64,000 bases of DNA, from the NCBI GenBank assembly GCA_001423545.1, contig LMOK01000003.1:434001-498000 (forward strand), in the 5' to 3' direction. The first letter of the stretch is position 1; each line of letters starts with the position of its first letter. A model generated the notes under the pieces. That model ran no database searches. It was not told the origin of the DNA and was given only the letters and a program-made list of their open reading frames with translations. This stretch comes from Orlajensenia sp001423545. Lineage in GTDB: Bacteria > Actinomycetota > Actinomycetes > Actinomycetales > Microbacteriaceae. Positions 58,203 through 64,000 of this stretch are shown here, piece by piece. The position numbers and the translations under genes are program-made.

Positions 58203-59321
58203 GTGAGCTCTCCATCCCCTGCCCCCGCCGTCATCGCCGACGCCGCCGACGCCGCCGACGCCACGGGATCGGTGAGCCTCCGCGGAATCACGAAGATCTT
58301 CGGCTCGGCCACAGCCGTCGACTCCATCGACCTCGAGGTGCGCTCCGGCGAGTTCATCTCGCTCCTCGGCCCGTCGGGGTGCGGTAAGACGACGCTGCTC
58401 CGCATGATCGCCGGCTTCGAGCATCCGGATGCCGGAGACATCGTCGTGGGCGGCCAGTCGGTCGTCGACCTGCCCCCGCACAAGCGCCCGGTGAACACGG
58501 TGTTCCAGTCGTACGCCCTGTTCCCGCACATGACCGTGGCCGAGAACGTGGCCTACGGACTGCGCCAGAAGCGCGTGCCGAAGTCCGAGATCGCACAGCG
58601 CGTGCACGACTCGCTGGGCCTCGCCCAGATGGTGAGCTTCGCCGACCGCAAGCCGTCGACCCTCTCCGGCGGTCAGCAGCAGCGCGTCGCCCTCGCCCGC
58701 GCCCTCGTCAACCGTCCCAAGGTGCTGCTGCTCGACGAGCCGATGAGCGCCCTCGACCGCAAGCTTCGCGAGGAGATGCAGATCGAGCTGAAGCTGCTGC
58801 AGAAGGAGCTCGGCATCACCTTCATCTTCGTCACCCACGACCAGCAGGAGGCGCTCTCGATGAGCGACCGCGTCGTGGTCATGCAGAGCGGAAGCGTGCA
58901 GCAGATCGGCAGCACGGAGGACGTCTACCTGAAGCCGGCCAACGAGTTCGTCGCCGGCTTCATCGGAAAGCAGAACTTCATCGACGCGACGGTGTCGGGA
59001 ACGGATGCGCTGGTCGCGGCAGATGGCACCTTCGCGGTCTCGAGCCTCCCGAGCGGCGCCCGCGACGGCAGCGAGGTGCGGGCGGCGATCCGCGCCGAGG
59101 CCGTGCACGTCTCGGCGCAGCGTCCGGCCGGTGGCGGCCTCGAGGGCACCCTGGCCGGCATCTCGTTCCTCGGCGATGCCATCCAGTACGTCGTCGTGAC
59201 GAGCTCCGGACTCGAGCTGATCGCCCGCGCGACTCCGGACCGGGCCGAGCCGCTCGGCACCGGAGACACGGTCTGGTGCTCGTGGGATGCCAGCGAGCTG
59301 CGCGTGTTCGAGGCGGCCTGA
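58203..59321 (+). CDS. potA: Polyamine-type ABC transporter ATP-binding protein (PotA)
   Basis: 372 residues. Walker A GPSGCGKTT (56-64), Q-loop VFQSYALFPHMTV, signature LSGGQQQRVALARAL, Walker B LLLDEPMSALD, H-loop VTHDQQEAL, and a C-terminal TOBE domain (about 255-370). The Met in the Walker B-D-loop (usually Leu) is a mild variation. GTG start with GAGAGG upstream; the N terminus has a duplicated Ala-Asp stretch (ADAADAADA). First of four contiguous importer genes. Confidence 0.93.
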   Translation: MSSPSPAPAVIADAADAADATGSVSLRGITKIFGSATAVDSIDLEVRSGEFISLLGPSGCGKTTLLRMIAGFEHPDAGDIVVGGQSVVDLPPHKRPVNTVFQSYALFPHMTVAENVAYGLRQKRVPKSEIAQRVHDSLGLAQMVSFADRKPSTLSGGQQQRVALARALVNRPKVLLLDEPMSALDRKLREEMQIELKLLQKELGITFIFVTHDQQEALSMSDRVVVMQSGSVQQIGSTEDVYLKPANEFVAGFIGKQNFIDATVSGTDALVAADGTFAVSSLPSGARDGSEVRAAIRAEAVHVSAQRPAGGGLEGTLAGISFLGDAIQYVVVTSSGLELIARATPDRAEPLGTGDTVWCSWDASELRVFEAA

Positions 59322-59322
59322 G

Positions 59323-60486
59323 ATGGCGGACCGCCCCGACATCCGCGCGCTCGTTCCGCGTGCGGCATCCGCCCAGATCAGCCGGAGAGCACTGCTCTCG
59401 GGATTCATCGTGGTGGGGGCGACCAGCGTGCTCGCCGCCTGTTCGAAGAGCACGGGCTTCGCCCCGTCGAAGCTGCCTGACGGCGTGATGGAGAACCACC
59501 TCAACGTCTACAGCTGGGGCGACTACGACGATCCGGCGAACATCGCCGCCTTCCAGAAGACCGGGACGAGCGTGCAGTTCGACAGCTTCGGCTCGAACGA
59601 GGAGCTCATCGCCAAGCTCGGAGCGACCCGCGGCACCAGCGGCTACGACGTGATCGTTCCGACGGGCAGCTACATCCCGATCATGTCGGAGAACGGCCTG
59701 CTCGAGAAGCTCGACCACAGCCGGTTGAAGAACCTCGGCAACGTCGACCCGCTCTACCTCGACCAGAGCTGGGACCCGGGGAACACCTACTCCGTCTGCA
59801 AGGACTGGGGAACGACGGGCTTCGCCTACGACACCCGCGCCATCCCCGGTGAGCTCACCTCCTGGGCCGACTTCCTCGAGGCAGCCACCGGCACGGCCAG
59901 CGGCGACGTGTCGCTGCTCGAAGACCCGTGGGAGGTCGCCAGCATCTACTTCGCGGCCAACGGCATCGACCCGAACACCACGAAGAAGGCCGACCTGGCC
60001 GCCGCAGACGAGTACCTCGTGAACACCCTCGCCCCGCACGTGAAGGCCTTCAACTCCACGGCCGTCACGAGCGGCATCCCCGAGGAGACCTTCACCCTCA
60101 TGCAGGCGTTCAACGGCGATGCGAGGCAGGGCATGCTCGCCAGCGACGATCCCGACAGCTGGCGATTCGTCTATCCGACGCCGACGGCCAACCTCTGGAT
60201 GGACACCTGGGCCATCGCCAAGGGCGCGCAGAACATGGACGCCGCCTACGCGTTCATCGACTACATGCTCGAGCCCGAGGTCTCCTACCGCGAGGTGGAC
60301 TACATCGGCTACAGCACGGGAGTGACGGGCATCGAGGAACTGGCGAAGGAGAACGAGTTCGACTTCCCCGAGCTGGTCTTCCCCGCGGCCGACGTGATCG
60401 AACGACTCACCCCGGCCGAGCTCAACGACGCTGCCGGACAGCTCGTGAAGACCCTCAACCGCATGATGGCGAAGGCAGGTTCGTGA
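59323..60486 (+). CDS. potD: Spermidine/putrescine-binding lipoprotein (PotD)
   Basis: 387 residues. A Tat-type signal SRRALLSG (20-27) and lipobox LAAC (Cys40) indicate export and lipid anchoring. The mature part is a PotD/PotF-type periplasmic-binding fold: LNVYSWGDYDDPANIAAFQ, GTSGYDVIVPTGSYIPIM, CKDWGTTGFAYDTRAI, TLMQAFNGDARQGM and PTANLWMDTWAIAKGAQN, the last holding the Asp that pairs with amines. It overlaps the next permease start (TGATG). The ligand could be putrescine, spermidine or a related amine. Confidence 0.93.
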   Translation: MADRPDIRALVPRAASAQISRRALLSGFIVVGATSVLAACSKSTGFAPSKLPDGVMENHLNVYSWGDYDDPANIAAFQKTGTSVQFDSFGSNEELIAKLGATRGTSGYDVIVPTGSYIPIMSENGLLEKLDHSRLKNLGNVDPLYLDQSWDPGNTYSVCKDWGTTGFAYDTRAIPGELTSWADFLEAATGTASGDVSLLEDPWEVASIYFAANGIDPNTTKKADLAAADEYLVNTLAPHVKAFNSTAVTSGIPEETFTLMQAFNGDARQGMLASDDPDSWRFVYPTPTANLWMDTWAIAKGAQNMDAAYAFIDYMLEPEVSYREVDYIGYSTGVTGIEELAKENEFDFPELVFPAADVIERLTPAELNDAAGQLVKTLNRMMAKAGS

Positions 60487-61451
60487 TGACGACGGATGCC
60501 GCTCCTCCCACGACAGCCCCCCGAAGCACACCCCGCGCCCGGCGTCGCCGCGGCATCACCGGCTACGAGGCGCTCGGCTTCCCCACCTGGGCCTACGTGG
60601 TGTTCTTCTTCGTGGTGCCGCTCTGCCTCGTGCTCTGGTACTCCTTCGGCTACAAGCCCGACCTGTTCAACGCCCACGCGAACGACGTGCTGAGCCTCGA
60701 CCGCTACGTCGAGGCCCTCGACGCCACCTTCATCGGCACGTTCTGGAACACCCTGCGCATCGGCGTCGTCGGCACCCTGATCTGCCTCGCCATCTCGGTC
60801 CCGTTCGCCTACTGGCTGGCCGTGAAGCTCAACCCGAAGTGGCGCCCCCTCGCCCTCGCCCTGGTGCTGGTGCCGTTCTGGACGAACTTCCTGGTGCGCA
60901 CGCTCGGCTGGCAGATCATCCTCTCGCCGCGTGGATTCGTCTCCGACGCCCTGCAGAACCTCGGCATCATCGACGGCAGGCTCGACGTGCTCTACACGGC
61001 CGGAGCCGTGCAGCTCGGCGTGGTCTACAACTACCTCCCGCTCATGATCCTGCCGCTCTACGTCGCCATCGACCGCGCCGGCCCCGCGCTCCGCGAGGCC
61101 AGCGCCGACCTCGGGGCGAACCGCTGGAGGACGCTCTGGAACGTGACCCTTCCGCTCGCGGCCCCCGGGATCGCATCCGGATGCCTGCTCGTCTTCATCC
61201 CGCTGATGGGCGACTACATCACGGCGTCGGTGCTGGGTGGAGCGCAGGGCAACATGATCGGCCAGCTCGTGGCCAGCCAGTTCAACACCGCGCAGAACTG
61301 GGCACTCGGGTCGGCCATGGCCGTGCTGCTCATGCTCTTCATCGCCGGCGCCGTCGCGATCTTCGGCGGAATCGCCCTGATCGTGCGGGCGCTGGTGCGC
61401 CGAGCGCGTCGCGTCGATCTGAACGTCGAACTTCCGGGAGGTGCCTCATGA
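60486..61451 (+). CDS. potB: Polyamine-type ABC permease (PotB)
   Basis: 321 residues, six membrane helices, with the EAA cytoplasmic loop in the form REASADLGANRWRTLWNVTLPLAAPG. The N terminus is a basic, Pro/Thr-rich tail of about 30 residues. FWTNFLVRTLGWQIIL is typical of PotB. ATG 60486 overlaps the potD stop; its own TGA overlaps the potC ATG. Confidence 0.93.
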   Translation: MTTDAAPPTTAPRSTPRARRRRGITGYEALGFPTWAYVVFFFVVPLCLVLWYSFGYKPDLFNAHANDVLSLDRYVEALDATFIGTFWNTLRIGVVGTLICLAISVPFAYWLAVKLNPKWRPLALALVLVPFWTNFLVRTLGWQIILSPRGFVSDALQNLGIIDGRLDVLYTAGAVQLGVVYNYLPLMILPLYVAIDRAGPALREASADLGANRWRTLWNVTLPLAAPGIASGCLLVFIPLMGDYITASVLGGAQGNMIGQLVASQFNTAQNWALGSAMAVLLMLFIAGAVAIFGGIALIVRALVRRARRVDLNVELPGGAS

Positions 61452-62377
61452 GTGCGAACACGGCGACAGCGGCAGTGGCCGCCATCGATCCGGCGCGGGT
61501 GCGCAGTGCCTCCGCCGTTCCCCGACGGCGCCGTCGTGTCGACCCCGTGCGCGTGGGGCTCGCGATCTGGGGCGTCGTGGTGTTCGCGTTCCTGTTCCTG
61601 CCGATCATCGTGATGTTCGCCTACTCGTTCAACACCGGCCGCCTGCTGGCGTCGTGGCAGGGCTTCGGCTTCACCGCCTACACGTCGGCACTGGCGAACC
61701 CCGTGATCGTCGGCTCGGTGATCACGTCGATCTCGGCCGCCGCCGGTGCCGCGCTCCTCTCCACGCTGCTCGGCACCCTGGGCGGCATCGCGCTGGCCCG
61801 GTCGCGCGCGAGCTCGCTCTCCGTCCTGGTGGCCACGGTGATCCTCGGCATCACGCTGTTCACCCCCGAGATCGTCGACGCCGTGTCGATGCTGCCCTGG
61901 TTCGTGAGCCTCGGCACCGACGCCGGCATCGGCCTGTTCAACAACGGCCTGGTGCGGCTCGTGATCGCCCACGCCGTGCTGTCGGTCGCCGTCGTGACCT
62001 TCATCATCAGGGCACGGATGGCCGGACTCGACGCCTCCCTCGAGGAGGCAGCGGCCGATCTCTACGCGACACCGTGGCGCCGCTTCACCCAGATCACGCT
62101 GCCCGTCGCGAGCCCCGCGATCTGGGCCGGCGCGCTGATGTCGTTCACCCTGAGCCTCGACAACACCATCGTGTCGAGCTTCGTGCAGGTGCCGGGATCG
62201 ACGCCGTGGCCGGTGTACATCTTCGCGTCGCTGCGCGTGGGCCTCCGGCCCGAGATCGCGGCGGTGTCGACGGTGATGTTCCTGCTCACCCTGCTGGCGC
62301 TCGGCGTCGTCGCCTACGTGCTGCGGCGGGGCGACCAGAGCGCCGAGGACATCGCGAAGACCCTGGCGGCCGGGTAG
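61448..62377 (+). CDS. potC: Polyamine-type ABC permease (PotC)
   Basis: 309 residues, six membrane helices. The EAA loop reads LEEAAADLYATPWRRFTQITLPVASPA, and FTLSLDNTIVSSFVQ is a typical PotC feature. It pairs with the potB product to form the membrane channel powered by PotA. Overlaps potB by four bases. Confidence 0.93.
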   Translation: MSANTATAAVAAIDPARVRSASAVPRRRRRVDPVRVGLAIWGVVVFAFLFLPIIVMFAYSFNTGRLLASWQGFGFTAYTSALANPVIVGSVITSISAAAGAALLSTLLGTLGGIALARSRASSLSVLVATVILGITLFTPEIVDAVSMLPWFVSLGTDAGIGLFNNGLVRLVIAHAVLSVAVVTFIIRARMAGLDASLEEAAADLYATPWRRFTQITLPVASPAIWAGALMSFTLSLDNTIVSSFVQVPGSTPWPVYIFASLRVGLRPEIAAVSTVMFLLTLLALGVVAYVLRRGDQSAEDIAKTLAAG

Positions 62378-62380
62378 ACC

Positions 62381-62728
62381 ATGATCGACTCGACCCTGAA
62401 GACCGCGGCGCTCGCACTCTCGATGCCGCTGGAGCCCGTTGCTGCCGAGCAGGTCGTGGACGGAACCCCGCAGACCGGTTACATCGAGCTGGAGCCTGTC
62501 GGCGACGGCGACGGCGCCGACATCGGCGTGTGGGAGATGACCGCCGGCGCGATGAGCGACACCGAGGCCGACGAGGTGTTCGTGGTCATCGCCGGGTCGG
62601 CCGAGGTGGAGTTCCTCGAGTCGGGCGAACGGGTGGTCTACGCCGTCGGCGACATCGGGAGGCTGCGGGCCGGCCAGCGCACGATCTGGCGCGTGGCCGA
62701 CCGCATCCGGAAGGTGTACGTCACCTAG
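62381..62728 (+). CDS. Small cupin-fold protein (DUF861/EutQ-like)
   Basis: 115 residues with the double-stranded beta-helix pattern IGVWEMTAGAMSDTEADEVFVVIAGSAEVEFLESGERVVYAVGDIGRLRAGQRTIWRV. This is close to the EutQ/DUF861 cupin type. The metal-ligand His residues of many cupins are missing. It follows potC by three bases and closes the operon. In other bacteria such cupins accompany amine-oxidation genes, but no reaction is assigned. Confidence 0.82.
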   Translation: MIDSTLKTAALALSMPLEPVAAEQVVDGTPQTGYIELEPVGDGDGADIGVWEMTAGAMSDTEADEVFVVIAGSAEVEFLESGERVVYAVGDIGRLRAGQRTIWRVADRIRKVYVT

Positions 62729-62729
62729 A

Positions 62730-62801
62730 CGCTCGCTGAGGCCCGGACGGAGTCCGCGGTCGAAGCGCTTCGGCCGCGACTGCGTCGAGCCTCAGCGAGC
62801 G
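62730..62801. terminator. Bidirectional terminator, 13-bp outer arms with inner palindromes
   Basis: CGCTCGCTGAGGC (62730-62742) and GCCTCAGCGAGCG (62789-62801) are perfect inverted arms. Between them are CGGAC/GTCCG and the 12-base palindrome CGAAGCGCTTCG. It sits exactly between the convergent cupin and PucR-type genes. Related to the element at 47930-48024. Confidence 0.8.
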
Positions 62802-62805
62802 GGTG

Positions 62806-64000
62806 TCACCGCCGCGCCAACAGCGCGGCGTGCAACGCGCTCACGGTCTCGCCGTCGTCGAGATCGACGTCGAGCAGGTCCTCGATGAGGGCGATGCGCT
62901 GGTAGAAGACCGAGCGCGACAGGTGGCTGGCGGCAGCGGCCTTCGTACGGTTGCCCGGATGCGACACGTAGGCCAGCAGCACCACGAGCAGGTCGCCGTC
63001 CAGCTCGAGGTCGTACTCGATAAGGGGACGCAGCATCTGCTCGCTGTGCGCCTGCAACCGCGGGTCGCCGGCGAAGGCCGCCACCAGCCGCAGCAGCGGT
63101 CGGTTCTCGGCCCGCAGCACCGTCACCCCGCGTCCTCGCTCCTCCCGGGGCGAGCGCAGCAACTCCTGGGCCTCCTCGATGGAGGCGATGAGTCCGCTGA
63201 GATCCCGCGCCACGGCACCGACCGCGATGACGAGGCCGGAACGACCGTGCGCCAGGCGTCGCGCGAACTCGTCGAAGACAGCATCCGACAGCCGGGCCTC
63301 GGGTGGAACCGACAGTGCCAGCACCTGGCCGCCGCCCTCGGCGCGGGGTGCGGCGATGACGGGTCCGCCGAGCTGACCCGCGGCGGCGAGCACGTCGACA
63401 GGGCCGTGGGCGCCGCCCTTCCCCTCGCCGGCCTGCACGGCGATCCCGACCAGGGCGCGGCCCCGCACCGGCAGGCCTGCGGCCTCGAAGCGGGCCGCGA
63501 TCCCGGCATCCGAGCTGTAGCGGGCGCCCAGCAGGTCGGCCAGAAGCTGCTCGTTGCCGAGTCTCGTCCACTCGTCGGCGTCGCCCTCGGCGAGCCGGCC
63601 GATGGCCAGGGCGACGGCTGCCTGCTCCATCACCTGCGATCGTCCGGCCGTGTGCGGCTCGCCCGGCAGTGCGATGAGGGATCCCCATCGGATGCCGCGG
63701 GCCTCGACGGCGACGGTGTCCCAGCCGGCGGCATCCGTCGGCGGCGTCTGCCTGCTCCCGTCGCGGTGCAGCGTGCGCGACGTCGACTCCCAGTCGGCGA
63801 GGGCCTCGTCTCCGGCGTCGAGCATCTCGGCCGCGACCACCCTGTGGTTGAGGTCCTCGAGCACGACGGGGGCGTGCAGCACCCTGGCGAGCTGCTCGAC
63901 GATGTACTCGGCCGTGCTGCCGCGCAGGCTCAACCCGATGAACAGCTCGTGCAGGCGGTCGCGCTCACGCAGCGCATCGGCCTGCTCCAGGATGATGCTG
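62806..64000 (-). CDS. PucR-family transcriptional regulator, 5' end off window
   Basis: At least 398 residues are visible; the reading frame continues beyond the right edge (…ADALRERDRLHELFIGL before position 63933). The middle matches PucR-type regulators (LGNEQLLADLLGARYSSDAGIAARFEAAGLPVRGRALVGIAV), and the C-terminal helix-turn-helix is the PucR HTH_30 kind: LLAYVSHPGNRTKAAAASHLSRSVFYQRIALIEDLLDVDLDD. PucR proteins control use of purines, amino acids or amines. It converges on the polyamine operon and is a reasonable candidate to regulate it. Confidence 0.9.
   Translation of the reverse strand, partial: SIILEQADALRERDRLHELFIGLSLRGSTAEYIVEQLARVLHAPVVLEDLNHRVVAAEMLDAGDEALADWESTSRTLHRDGSRQTPPTDAAGWDTVAVEARGIRWGSLIALPGEPHTAGRSQVMEQAAVALAIGRLAEGDADEWTRLGNEQLLADLLGARYSSDAGIAARFEAAGLPVRGRALVGIAVQAGEGKGGAHGPVDVLAAAGQLGGPVIAAPRAEGGGQVLALSVPPEARLSDAVFDEFARRLAHGRSGLVIAVGAVARDLSGLIASIEEAQELLRSPREERGRGVTVLRAENRPLLRLVAAFAGDPRLQAHSEQMLRPLIEYDLELDGDLLVVLLAYVSHPGNRTKAAAASHLSRSVFYQRIALIEDLLDVDLDDGETVSALHAALLARR

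Noticed and set aside
1..64000. tRNA, rRNA, riboswitch or known ncRNA genes
   Set aside because: No cloverleaf with a conserved T-loop, no rRNA-like stretch and no riboswitch core was recognised in the gaps. A covariance-model search would be decisive.

Overview
The window is very GC-rich, with dense overlapping operons (ATGA, GTGA and TGATG junctions), GTG starts, leaderless-looking promoters and a RamB-type regulator next to glyoxylate-cycle genes. All of this fits an actinobacterium of the Microbacteriaceae or a close relative. The assignment rests on protein character and sequence style only. No rRNA, tRNA, CRISPR array, insertion sequence or prophage was recognised.

Layout. 1-3.0 kb: a sugar-import and sugar-oxidation unit (ABC ATPase cut by the left edge, Gfo/Idh/MocA dehydrogenase) divergent from a ROK repressor. 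3.0-6.1 kb: REP-like repeats, a YqaJ-type nuclease, an alpha/beta hydrolase, an MDR oxidoreductase and a small membrane protein. 6.1-23.4 kb: a type VII (ESX-like) secretion locus. From a central divergent promoter near 19.3 kb, one arm runs left (two WXG100 proteins, a helical protein, a mycosin, a Gly-rich WXG-like substrate, an EccD-like protein, an RDD-FHA protein, EccC). The other arm runs right (EccD, EccB, a second mycosin). A satellite group at 6.1-8.4 kb adds a CpnT/PPE-like substrate, a lipoprotein and a third WXG100 protein. No EccE was seen.

23.4-39.8 kb: one long leftward operon for phosphothreonine signalling and envelope functions: FHA protein, membrane Ser/Thr kinase, a 2024-residue beta-propeller/Ig-array ectoprotein, MoxR ATPase, DUF58, a transglutaminase-like protein without Cys or His, a second FHA protein, PP2C phosphatase, and a tail-anchored protein carrying six tandem 13-residue repeats, each with one TVxVDR threonine. 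The repeat motif recurs beside the FHA domain of the upstream protein. I infer a kinase-phosphatase-FHA scaffold system that may be linked to the secretion apparatus through its own FHA subunit.

39.8-47.9 kb: photolyase; an ArsR-type regulator divergent from an MFS exporter with a clear shared operator; two Pr6Pr-like membrane proteins flanking a lipoprotein amine oxidase whose C-terminal FAD-binding segment has moved in front of its Rossmann fold, a natural circular permutation. 48.0-56.6 kb: malate synthase and isocitrate lyase, a lipoprotein, an SRPBCC protein, an amidohydrolase, an isochorismatase-like hydrolase and a RamB-like regulator; RamB and aceA share a related palindrome upstream. 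56.7-64 kb: an amine-oxidising flavoprotein, a PotABCD-type polyamine importer, a cupin, and a convergent PucR-family regulator cut by the right edge.
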